Shown here in pieces: positions 51,602-59,572 of a stretch of 64,000 bases of DNA. Each line of letters opens with the position of its first letter. Position 1 is the first letter of the stretch. The DNA lies in NCBI GenBank assembly GCA_910586655.1, contig CAJUIR010000002.1:226778-290777 (forward strand), read 5' to 3'. The DNA is from an uncultured Christensenellaceae bacterium (GTDB lineage: Bacteria > Bacillota > Clostridia > Christensenellales > Borkfalkiaceae). A program made the position numbers and the translations under genes. Below the pieces are notes generated by a model, which had not been told where the DNA came from, made no database searches, and worked only from the letters and a program-made list of their open reading frames with translations.

Positions 51602-52744
51602 ATGGGAAAGACGAAAAATAGGTTCATAATAATTCTTGCCACGGCGGTGTTGCTGCTTGGGTTTTTAATGCCTTTTACGGCGCTTAATGCCCACGCGGAA
51701 GATTACGATGCGATGATTCCGTCATTCGGTTTATACTGTAATGATGCGCAGGTAAATATGCGCGGTAGCGTGAGCATTGATATGGAGGACGATGAGCAGT
51801 TCAACGCGGGGCTTGCGCAAATGCAGTCGGAATACTACGCATCTGCAGATGGTCGGGAAGTGGAGTTTACTCTTCCTTTCATAGCCCGCGTAATGGATAT
51901 GCAGGACATAAAGATTTATGTCGATGATAAGCTCGCGGAAACGCAAATTTTTTATGGTGGTGATTATCCGTTCTACTACGAAGATGTCAATGTTGAAGAA
52001 GCCATAAAGGATGCATATTCCACTGATTTTGATGAAAGCATAAAGAGTACCCTTTATGAAGTTATTCCTGATGCCGAAACTATCACCGTTGCTTTTACTC
52101 TTGTGGAAGGTCAAAGTTTGATTTATGAAACATCAAACCATCTGCAATCTTCGTACTCGGCGCGGCATATGGAAATTACGATGCACAATGCGTTAATAAA
52201 ATCAAAGTATCAATTTTTTGTAATAGGTGAACCTTCGGGGGAAGTATTCACCGCAAGCTGCGAAGTGCAAAAGCGTGAAATGACCTGCAAAGCGTATATC
52301 GATGAGGTATATGCTGCGGTCAAAGAGTATTATGACAACTGCGGCAATCCTCCGGTTGATTTTTTGTATTCGCAGGTAAATTCAATAATAGCGAAAAAGC
52401 AGATGTGCAAATTCGAGAATTTATTTTTCGATTCAGTCAGCCGGTATCGGGTAAACATGTTAAAGTTCCGCGCCACTGTCACTGAAAATACCAAGATTGC
52501 TTTTTCTTCCATTTTGGATATTCAATACAATAGCAACTACCGCCCGCGCATATTCCGGATTAAGCAAATTCATTCCGGAAATTATCCGGTGGAATTTAAA
52601 GTAAAGCTGAACACAAGTAATCAATACATATTTTTGGGTAGCGAAGCCAAGCAGCCGAGCGGGGGCGAATATAGCATTGAATGCTCTGGTGAAGATTTTA
52701 TATTAACATTCAGCTCGGAAGCAAACCCGGTCAACTGGTTGTAA
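51602..52744 (+). CDS. Secreted protein of unknown function, possibly truncated by in-frame stop
   Basis: A 380-residue protein with a clear signal peptide (IIILATAVLLLGFLMPFTALNAHA, cut after about residue 31) and an extracytoplasmic domain I do not recognise. After the TAA at 52742 the same frame stays open for 47 more codons (to TAA at 52886) and encodes a basic stretch, a hydrophobic helix (IIIIVCSVVGGVAFVALVG) and a basic tail (PRFRKRR). The intact gene would thus encode a 427-residue type I membrane protein. The stop may be a point mutation, read-through site or sequence error. It is coupled to the SLOG gene. Confidence 0.72.
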   Translation: MGKTKNRFIIILATAVLLLGFLMPFTALNAHAEDYDAMIPSFGLYCNDAQVNMRGSVSIDMEDDEQFNAGLAQMQSEYYASADGREVEFTLPFIARVMDMQDIKIYVDDKLAETQIFYGGDYPFYYEDVNVEEAIKDAYSTDFDESIKSTLYEVIPDAETITVAFTLVEGQSLIYETSNHLQSSYSARHMEITMHNALIKSKYQFFVIGEPSGEVFTASCEVQKREMTCKAYIDEVYAAVKEYYDNCGNPPVDFLYSQVNSIIAKKQMCKFENLFFDSVSRYRVNMLKFRATVTENTKIAFSSILDIQYNSNYRPRIFRIKQIHSGNYPVEFKVKLNTSNQYIFLGSEAKQPSGGEYSIECSGEDFILTFSSEANPVNWL

Positions 52745-52888
52745 GAGCAAAGAGAGCAAGAAGCAAAAAATGCCAGAAACCGGAAGATCATCATAATCGT
52801 TTGCAGTGTTGTAGGTGGCGTAGCATTTGTAGCGCTCGTTGGAATGTTGGCATGGTACTTCTATCCGCGGTTCCGTAAGCGCAGATAA
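52745..52888 (+). pseudogene. In-frame continuation encoding a C-terminal membrane anchor
   Basis: Forty-seven codons in the same frame as the preceding gene, separated only by its TAA stop. The stretch encodes a charged linker, a transmembrane helix and an Arg/Lys-rich end, the classic stop-transfer anchor of a type I membrane protein. Retention of such a sensible ending suggests the stop is recent or suppressed. Confidence 0.68.
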
Positions 52889-52900
52889 ATCAATAAATAA

Positions 52901-52948
52901 AAATTCGCCGGGAAGGGACGTAAGCAGTCCTCGTTTCGCGGCGAATTT
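52901..52948. terminator. Bidirectional terminator
   Basis: AAATTCGCCG/CGGCGAATTT stem with an inner GGGAC/GTCCT pairing; a T-run follows on the - strand, closing the XRE gene, and the + strand unit ends here too. Confidence 0.78.
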
Positions 52949-52965
52949 GCGTTTATAAGGGAGTT

Positions 52966-53409
52966 TTAAATTTTAGTTCTTCCGATAATGAAATCCACTG
53001 TGCATCCAAATCCATCAGCCAAGAATACTATGCAGTCAAGTGTAGGTGTGCGGGTTCCATTCTTCCATTCGTAAAAGCGAGAACTTGAAATATGTGCAGT
53101 TTTGTAAAAGTTCCACCAGGGACACTTGAAGTGTTCTTTCAGGACCTTAAGCTGCTCCGAAAATGGTGGACAGGGGTGAAATGCGGTGGGGTGGTTTTCA
53201 AGTTCTCTTCCCAAGAGAAAATCTGTGGTACATTGAAAGTAATCAGCCAGATTTACGAGGTTTTCAACAGAGGGTGTCATTACGCAGTGAAGATAACGGC
53301 TTAAATATGCTTTATGAATGCCAACTTCATTAGCAAGCTGGGTGAGAGTTAAATCACACTCAAACATAAGCGAATCGAGGGTTTCAGAGAGTTTCGACAA
53401 ATTATCCAT
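52966..53409 (-). CDS. Tandem-domain XRE regulator
   Basis: A 147-residue protein with two helix-turn-helix units. The first (residues about 8-68: LTLTQLANEVGIHKAYLSRYLHCV, then CTTDFLLGRE) is a normal Cro/C1 domain; the second (about 85-147: HISSSRFYEWKNGTRTPTLDC, then CTVDFIIGRT) is a diverged copy with the same ending. Two domains in one chain could bind a long symmetric operator, and a 46-base dyad lies directly upstream at 53438-53483. Confidence 0.82.
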   Translation of the reverse strand: MDNLSKLSETLDSLMFECDLTLTQLANEVGIHKAYLSRYLHCVMTPSVENLVNLADYFQCTTDFLLGRELENHPTAFHPCPPFSEQLKVLKEHFKCPWWNFYKTAHISSSRFYEWKNGTRTPTLDCIVFLADGFGCTVDFIIGRTKI

Positions 53410-53437
53410 AAAATAGACCTTTTTCTACAATTTATTC

Positions 53438-53490
53438 TCTCCCATTTGCGTAATTTTCGGTTGCGAGTTACGCCGATGGGAGAGTATAAT
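53438..53490 (+). promoter_or_regulatory. 46-base dyad operator overlapping a promoter
   Basis: TCTCCCAT (53438-53445) and GCGTAA (53448-53453) are mirrored by TTACGC (53468-53473) and ATGGGAGA (53476-53483) around one centre at 53460/53461. The dyad covers TTGCGA (53461-53466) and reaches to the TATAAT at 53485-53490 (spacer 18) of the divergent + strand gene. Confidence 0.78.
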
Positions 53491-53540
53491 AGAGGTACAC
53501 TTGAAGCGCGCAAAAAGGTGATATTTTTTAAAGGAGTAAA

Positions 53541-53762
53541 ATGCTTATGGAAGAAAAACCTAACATTCAAACCGAAGATGAAAATGGGCTGCTGGAAGCT
53601 GAACTGTGGAAGGTAAAAACCACCGGGCTTGATTTGGCAATGCAGATTTTTCCGTTGTTAGATGATTATTTTTGCGGCACATTTGCGAAGAATACCAAAG
53701 GCGTACTGATGAAGTTGGAAAACGGTCAGGTGTTCCAGCTTTCTGTTACCGAGGTTGCTTAA
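53541..53762 (+). CDS. Small protein of unknown function
   Basis: A 73-residue acidic protein (NIQTEDENGLLEAELWKVKTTG, then MQIFPLLDDYFCGTF and a beta-rich end). No family recognised. AAAGGAG lies at 53529-53535, so either ATG 53541 or ATG 53547 may be used. Transcribed from the promoter overlapped by the long dyad, hence likely repressed by the tandem XRE protein. Confidence 0.65.
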   Translation: MLMEEKPNIQTEDENGLLEAELWKVKTTGLDLAMQIFPLLDDYFCGTFAKNTKGVLMKLENGQVFQLSVTEVA

Positions 53763-53912
53763 TCACAGGATTACGCAGCAAAAAAGCCGCCAATGGAAGC
53801 TGACGGCGGAAGACGGTACTGATTGTAATAATTATATCAAAATATGGTAGTTTCGGAAAAGGGAAAGAATATCGAACCTTGACTGATTTTATCGAAAATG
53901 AGGTATCAAGCA

Positions 53913-54392
53913 ATGGTAAAAGTAAAAAATGGAAGATTGGTAGCTTCGAACATCGCGTTTGCGCTACCGGAGGATTTTTCCCTCACCCTTCAACCCACTG
54001 GGTGTGGGGTACATTTATTAGAGTTTAAGTCGGATGGTCGGTTAGTTAAAGGCGCGATAATTTATATCGATATCGAGTTTGACGATGCCGAGATGACTGC
54101 ACAAGAAGCTATGGAGGATTTTGCGGACGATTGCGATTTAGAAATTAAAGGGGAATTCAAACCCATTACCCGTGGTAAAGGCACAGCTTTATCAGCGCAT
54201 TTTTTTGGGGGCGAATACAGCGAAATGTATGAAGAAAGGTATAATTTCAAGCGCAATAAACTCAAGCAAAACCAAGTAACAGTAAGCGTTCAAATGATGG
54301 CTAAGAAAAGAGGCGTATTCCCGAAAACAATCTATGAGGTTTTGGAATTACCGACTGTGAAAGCCTTTCTGGACAGCGTAGAATACTTTTAA
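53913..54392 (+). CDS. Unknown protein
   Basis: A 159-residue soluble alpha/beta protein. It begins VKVKNGRLVASNIAFALPEDFSL and contains an acidic helix (DAEMTAQEAMEDFADDCDLE) and a basic C-terminal half. I do not recognise it. The start at 53913 is chosen because GAGG lies nine bases upstream, whereas the ATG at 53898 has none. The next gene begins 17 bases after its stop. Confidence 0.62.
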   Translation: MVKVKNGRLVASNIAFALPEDFSLTLQPTGCGVHLLEFKSDGRLVKGAIIYIDIEFDDAEMTAQEAMEDFADDCDLEIKGEFKPITRGKGTALSAHFFGGEYSEMYEERYNFKRNKLKQNQVTVSVQMMAKKRGVFPKTIYEVLELPTVKAFLDSVEYF

Positions 54393-54409
54393 TTACGGAG
54401 GATTAAAAA

Positions 54410-54667
54410 ATGAATGAATTATCTATAGAGGATATCAAGGCACGGCTTGATCAATTAAAGATTTTTGAATTAAGGCACACCGCGAGAGCGATTGGGGTTG
54501 AGCGCCCGACAGCGTATAAAAGAGATGCGCTTCTGGTGAAAATCTTAGCTATAACAAGCGGAACAGATACCCCCGTACCTTGTGAAAGTACGGTAGGAAC
54601 GCTGTTCGCGGATGAGCAGATTGTCAAAGATATTCTCGCTTACAGGAAAAACAAAATCGGTGAATAA
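54410..54667 (+). CDS. Small protein with Rho-N/SAP-like helical domain
   Basis: An 85-residue protein. The segment FELRHTARAIGVERPTAYKRDALLVKIL resembles the helix-extended-helix of Rho N-terminal/SAP-like nucleic-acid-binding domains. CGGAGGA precedes the ATG. It is encoded just upstream of the restriction-modification operon, from which it is separated by a terminator. Could be a DNA-binding accessory protein, but this rests on a short motif. Confidence 0.6.
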   Translation: MNELSIEDIKARLDQLKIFELRHTARAIGVERPTAYKRDALLVKILAITSGTDTPVPCESTVGTLFADEQIVKDILAYRKNKIGE

Positions 54668-54696
54668 TACCGAAAATGCCATACATAAAGATGAAG

Positions 54697-54725
54697 AAAG
54701 AGCCGGCAATTATGTCGGTTCTTTT
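54697..54725 (+). terminator. Terminator before the R-M operon
   Basis: GAGCCGGC/GTCGGTTC stem (with G-T pairs) flanked by AAA/TTTT. Confidence 0.75.
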
Positions 54726-54760
54726 GACTTTATAAGAAATTTTCGGAAAAATAAAAAAAG

Positions 54761-54779
54761 TTATTACCTACGGTAATAA
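54761..54779. repeat. Inverted repeat TTATTACC-tac-GGTAATAA
   Basis: Perfect eight-base arms with a three-base centre in the A/T-rich region upstream of the R-M promoter. On the - strand it is followed by a T-run, so it may be a terminator or an operator. Confidence 0.6.
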
Positions 54780-54833
54780 AAAATAAAAAAATAAATTTGG
54801 TTAGAAAAAACCAAAAAATTTTATAAAAAACGC

Positions 54834-54884
54834 TTGACAGGTGTATATTCTTGGTATATAATAACTTCGTAATCTGGTTACGAA
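54834..54884 (+). promoter_or_regulatory. Consensus promoter and operator of the R-M operon
   Basis: TTGACA (54834-54839) and TATAAT (54857-54862), spacer 17: a perfect consensus promoter. The perfect inverted repeat TTCGTAA-tctgg-TTACGAA (54866-54884) sits at the expected transcription start, a classic repression site. The island encodes several XRE proteins that could bind it. Confidence 0.85.
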
Positions 54885-54923
54885 ATACCAAAAGTAAAAC
54901 TTGGAGGTACAAAAAAGGGTACT

Positions 54924-56621
54924 ATGGAACAGATTTATAAACTTGAAAATGCGTTTGCATCAGATTTAAGGGGAAAGACAGATAAACCTTATCAGGCTTC
55001 AATATCGATTGCTTATCTTTTAGTAGAGCTTAAGAGTATAGCCGCAAAGAATGTTGATTTGATGTCTATCCCTCAAATGTGCGAGGCTATACAGGATGAC
55101 GAAATAAGGTGGTATGTTCAGGAAAATCTTTCCGGCGTTGAACTGGATTTGATTTTACAGTATTATAAATACGATCTTGATTTGCTTAAGAGCTATGTTT
55201 TGTTTGCGGACGATAGGTCTTCAAACAAGGCAATGGAAATTTCCTCCCCTGATAGCATTAGTAGATTAGCAATTAGAATACTGAATATTCAGGAAGGGGA
55301 ATCAGTGCTTGATAGCTGCGCGGGTGTGGGTTCTTTTTTAGTTAGGGCTTATCACAACCAGCCGGGGGCGAAGTATTCCGGAGTCGAAATGAATATCGGG
55401 GCTGCCTGCTTGCTGAAAATGCGTTCAAATCTTATCGATGGCGAAGTAAAGATAAAAGTCGGTGATGCGCTATCGGATATTATCAAAGGTGAGAAATTTG
55501 ACAAACTGTTCTCTAATTATCCGTTCTGCGTAAACCTTCGCACCGTTAGCGATAATCTCTATGGTGTTAGGAAGTTTTTTGACTCGTATCCCGGCATAAT
55601 TAAGGGCGGTTCTGCGGATTGGGTATTCAACTATAACTTAGTTGAGTCAATGAAAGAAAGCGGAAAAGCCGTTGCAATAATGCCTTTGGGTGGGCTTTTC
55701 AATACTTCTCATAAAAATATACGAGCGATGTTTTTGAAGCGCAGATTAATCAACTCAATTATCTTGCTTCCGTCAAAGCTCTTCGCATCGACCTCTATTC
55801 CCGTTGCTATGGTGGTTTTCAGCCATAATAACGAAGGCGTTAGAATGGTTGATGCTTCGGAAAACTATCTGCATGGAAGAAGACAAAACCTTTTTTCGGA
55901 AGAAGATATTTCAAACATTCTGGATGCGCTTGAAAATGACATACCGGAAAAATCACGGAAAGTAGGCATTGAGGAGTTGCTTGAGAATGAGTATGTTTTG
56001 GAACCCCAGCGTTACTTGGCAAAAAAAGAGCTGTTAAAAAACGGTGTTGAATTTGAATCCGTTATAAAGTCGGTAAGACGTGGCGCGTCATGTACGGCGG
56101 CTGACCTTGATGGAATGGTGTCGCAGGAACCCACTGATTTCCAATATATAATGCTTTCGAATATCAAAAATGGCGTTATTGATGAAGAGCTGCCGTATAT
56201 AAAAGAGATACCGGAAAACTACAAAAAATACTGTGTTGAATCTGGGGACCTGCTCTTATCAAAAAATGGTTACCCGTTCAAAGTTGTAGTCGCAGAGGTT
56301 CCGGATGGGAAACAGTTACTGGCAAACGGCAACCTTTACATCATCAGGCTGGATACTAATAAGGTAAACCCGTACTATATCAAGGCTTTTTTAGAAAGCG
56401 AAAAAGGTATAGCGGCATTGAAAGAAATAGCTGTCGGCACAGCGGTTTTAAATATCGGCGTGGCGCAATTGAACACATTAAGCATACCGCTTATTCCGCT
56501 TGCAGAACAGGAAGAATTTGTAAAAGATTATGTTAAAAAACTGAATAGAATTGCAAAATTAAGACGGGAAATTGCAGATATTGAAGACGAGTTAAAAGCA
56601 TCTTTCCCGGAGGGAAATTAA
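54924..56621 (+). CDS. N6-DNA methylase fused to a specificity half (M-S), altered motif IV
   Basis: A 565-residue protein. Residues 100-330 are an HsdM-like methyltransferase: SAM motif DSCAGVGSFLV at 130-140, where typical HsdM has DPxCGxG, and motif IV reads NYPF at 198-201 rather than NPPF/NPPY. Residues about 385-565 look like one HsdS target-recognition domain plus the conserved helix (DGMVSQEPTDFQYIML.. to AEQEEFVKDYVKKLNRI). Catalysis may be weakened or the protein may only recognise DNA. First gene of the operon, with GGAGG upstream. Confidence 0.78.
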   Translation: MEQIYKLENAFASDLRGKTDKPYQASISIAYLLVELKSIAAKNVDLMSIPQMCEAIQDDEIRWYVQENLSGVELDLILQYYKYDLDLLKSYVLFADDRSSNKAMEISSPDSISRLAIRILNIQEGESVLDSCAGVGSFLVRAYHNQPGAKYSGVEMNIGAACLLKMRSNLIDGEVKIKVGDALSDIIKGEKFDKLFSNYPFCVNLRTVSDNLYGVRKFFDSYPGIIKGGSADWVFNYNLVESMKESGKAVAIMPLGGLFNTSHKNIRAMFLKRRLINSIILLPSKLFASTSIPVAMVVFSHNNEGVRMVDASENYLHGRRQNLFSEEDISNILDALENDIPEKSRKVGIEELLENEYVLEPQRYLAKKELLKNGVEFESVIKSVRRGASCTAADLDGMVSQEPTDFQYIMLSNIKNGVIDEELPYIKEIPENYKKYCVESGDLLLSKNGYPFKVVVAEVPDGKQLLANGNLYIIRLDTNKVNPYYIKAFLESEKGIAALKEIAVGTAVLNIGVAQLNTLSIPLIPLAEQEEFVKDYVKKLNRIAKLRREIADIEDELKASFPEGN

Positions 56622-56630
56622 GGAGGAATT

Positions 56631-59555
56631 ATGACAAGCATGTTTAATGAAGACAACACTATAGAACAGATGGCGCTTGCCGCTTTGCATGGTAAGGGTT
56701 GGAAGTATATTCCGGCTGAGGAACTTCCGCGTGCTTATTCGGATGTGCTGGTTGAGCCGATGGTGAAGGAAGCACTTATTCGTTTGAATCCGGCAATAGC
56801 AGAAGAACCGTCCCGCGCTGATGAGGTGATATATAAGCTCCGTACACTCATTCTTTCTGTTCAGGCGCACAACCTTGTAACACAGAATGAATTGTTTAAA
56901 AAGTTAATTTTTGAAGAAAACTCATATCCTTTCGGCAAGGACGGAAGAATGATACCTATTCGCTTCTTCGGCACAATGACAAAAGCGGACCTTGCCCTTA
57001 ACGAATATGTCGTAACGAACCAATGGAAATATCCGCAGGAAGAAGGCGGCAAAAGACTGGATATAGTTTTGATTATTAACGGCTTCCCGGTTATTATCGG
57101 TGAATTAAAAACGCCGGTTCGCGGGTGCATTACCTGGTTAGATGCTGCGAGTGATATCAGTGATTACGAAAAAAGTATTCCGCAGATGTTTGTAACGAAT
57201 ATCTTTAATTTTGGTACAGAAGGAAAGTGCTACCGCTATGGTTCGGTGAATATGCCTATTAACCTTTGGGGACCGTGGCATACGCCCGAACATAAAGAAG
57301 AAGGTACCCTTGCGGATGTAAAAGCAAGCATAGAGGATATGATTACACCGTCCAACGTTATGGATATCTTTCAATTCTTCACGATGTTTGCCACCGATAA
57401 AAAATACAGAAAGTATAAAATCATCTGCCGTTATCAGCAGTTCGAAGGCGCAAACCTTATCGTGGAGCGCGTTAAGGCAGGCTATCCGAAGAAGGGACTG
57501 CTGTGGCATTTCCAGGGTTCCGGCAAATCACTGCTTATGGTGTTTGCTGCGCAGAAGTTGCGTATGATACCGGAGCTGAAAAACCCTACTGTTGTAATAG
57601 TTGATGACCGTATCGACCTTGAAACACAGATAACTGCAACATTCAATGCTTCCGATATTCCCAACCTGGATAGCGCGACATCGAAAGAGGAGTTGCTTGC
57701 GTTTTTCCGCGGGGATATGCGCAAGATACTGATTACCACGATATTTAAGTTCGGTGAAGTTGACTGCGAACTTAATCCGAGAGATAATATTATCGTTATG
57801 GTCGATGAAGCGCATAGAACCCAAGAAGGTGACCTTGGCGAGAAGATGCGGTTGGCGCTTCCGAACGCTTTCTTCTTCGGCTTAACCGGTACACCTATAA
57901 ACCGTATTGATAAGAATACCTTTGCGACATTTGGTGCGGCAGAAGACCGTACCGGCTATATGAGCCGTTATTCGTTTTCGGACTCTATCAGGGACGGTGC
58001 AACTTTGCCGTTGCATTTCAAACCTGGTCCCGTTGATTTGAAAATCGATAAGGACAAATTGGACCGCGAATTCACCGAAATGACAGATGAAGCTGGGCTT
58101 ACGAAGGATGAGAAAAACGAACTTTCTAAGCGTGTAAATATGAAGGCGATCATGTATGATCGGAAGAGAATTCGCAAGGTTTGTGAACACATCGTCAAGC
58201 ACTTTAGAGAGCAGATAGAGCCTAACGGATATAAAGGGCAAGTGGTTGTATATGACCGTGAATGCTGCCTGATGTATAAAGAGGAAATTGACAAATTGCT
58301 TGGTGAAGAGGCTTCCACTATTGTTATGGATACAAATAACGATAAGGGTGACAGATACAAAAAATACCGTAGGGACCGCGATGCCGAGAGTAAAGTTTTG
58401 GATTCATTCAGGGACGCAGCAAATCCGCTTAAACTTGTCATCGTTACTTCAAAATTACTGACCGGTTTCGATGCGCCTATTCTTCAGGTTATGTACTTGG
58501 ATAAGCCTATGAAAGACCACACGCTTTTGCAGGCAATATGCCGCACAAACCGCACATATGACCAGGGCAAAACCTTCGGATTGATAGTGGACTATATTGG
58601 AATTTTCGATGATGTTGCTACCGCATTGAAGTTCGATGAAACTACGATGCGCAAGATAATAACGAACATCGATGAAATCAAAAAGCAGCTTCCGATATTG
58701 CTCAAAAAATGCCTTGAACATTTCCCTGGCGTTGACCGTACAGTTGAAGGTTGGGAAGGGCTTATGGCTGCCCAGGATTGCTTGCCTACAAATAAGGAAA
58801 AGGATGCATTCGCCGCAGACTATCGTGTGTTGAACCGCGCTTGGGATGCGCTTTCACCGGATTTTTTCCTGAACGCATATAAAGCGGATTATCAGTGGCT
58901 TTCGCGTGTTTATGAGTCGGTAAAACCTATGGGTGGACGCGGTAGTTTGATTTGGGCTGCGCTCGGAAATAAAACCATAGAACTTATTCACCAGAATATA
59001 GAAGTTGGAAACGTGGATGAAGATGTCGACATCCTTGAAATGGATGCAGACTTGATTGATGATTTCCTTGAAAAGAATAAGGATAACAAATCCACTACCA
59101 AAAAAATAGAAATCAATCTGGTTGCAAAAATCCTTGCGCACGCAAATGATCCGAAGTTTATTGATTTGGGCGAAAAGTTGGAAGAACTGCGTGAGAAGCA
59201 TGAGCAAGGGCTTGTTACCAGCATAGAGTTCTTAAAACTTCTGTTGGAGTTGGCGAAGGAAGCGGCTCAGGCTGAAAAGGAAATCGTTCCCGAAAAGGAA
59301 ATCGATAAAGGCATAGCTGCGCTTACGGAACTTTTCAATGGGGTAAAAAACCGCGAAACGCCGGTTATCGTTGAACGCATAGTTGCAGATATAGACAACA
59401 TCGTAAAAATCGTTCGCTTCCCTGGCTGGCAAAATACAAGTACCGGAAGACAAGAAGTAATGAAAGCACTGCGTAGCGTGGTTTGGATAAAATACAAAAT
59501 CAAGGATAAAGAAGTCTTTGATAAGGCGTATAGCTACATAGAGCAGTATTATTAA
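56631..59555 (+). CDS. hsdR: Type I restriction endonuclease subunit R
   Basis: A 974-residue translocase-nuclease. The nuclease site is the PD-(D/E)xK set RLDIVLI (D144) and GELKTP (E158, K160). Walker A is QGSGKSLLM at about 295-303, DEAH box VDEAHRTQ at 391-398, and FFGLTGTPINR marks motif III; later helicase motifs include LTGFDAP and QAICRTNR. HsdR cuts DNA after translocation when the target is unmodified. All key residues look intact. AAGGAGGA precedes the ATG, nine bases after the M-S gene. Confidence 0.93.
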   Translation: MTSMFNEDNTIEQMALAALHGKGWKYIPAEELPRAYSDVLVEPMVKEALIRLNPAIAEEPSRADEVIYKLRTLILSVQAHNLVTQNELFKKLIFEENSYPFGKDGRMIPIRFFGTMTKADLALNEYVVTNQWKYPQEEGGKRLDIVLIINGFPVIIGELKTPVRGCITWLDAASDISDYEKSIPQMFVTNIFNFGTEGKCYRYGSVNMPINLWGPWHTPEHKEEGTLADVKASIEDMITPSNVMDIFQFFTMFATDKKYRKYKIICRYQQFEGANLIVERVKAGYPKKGLLWHFQGSGKSLLMVFAAQKLRMIPELKNPTVVIVDDRIDLETQITATFNASDIPNLDSATSKEELLAFFRGDMRKILITTIFKFGEVDCELNPRDNIIVMVDEAHRTQEGDLGEKMRLALPNAFFFGLTGTPINRIDKNTFATFGAAEDRTGYMSRYSFSDSIRDGATLPLHFKPGPVDLKIDKDKLDREFTEMTDEAGLTKDEKNELSKRVNMKAIMYDRKRIRKVCEHIVKHFREQIEPNGYKGQVVVYDRECCLMYKEEIDKLLGEEASTIVMDTNNDKGDRYKKYRRDRDAESKVLDSFRDAANPLKLVIVTSKLLTGFDAPILQVMYLDKPMKDHTLLQAICRTNRTYDQGKTFGLIVDYIGIFDDVATALKFDETTMRKIITNIDEIKKQLPILLKKCLEHFPGVDRTVEGWEGLMAAQDCLPTNKEKDAFAADYRVLNRAWDALSPDFFLNAYKADYQWLSRVYESVKPMGGRGSLIWAALGNKTIELIHQNIEVGNVDEDVDILEMDADLIDDFLEKNKDNKSTTKKIEINLVAKILAHANDPKFIDLGEKLEELREKHEQGLVTSIEFLKLLLELAKEAAQAEKEIVPEKEIDKGIAALTELFNGVKNRETPVIVERIVADIDNIVKIVRFPGWQNTSTGRQEVMKALRSVVWIKYKIKDKEVFDKAYSYIEQYY

Positions 59556-59572
59556 TTCGGAGGAAAACTTGA

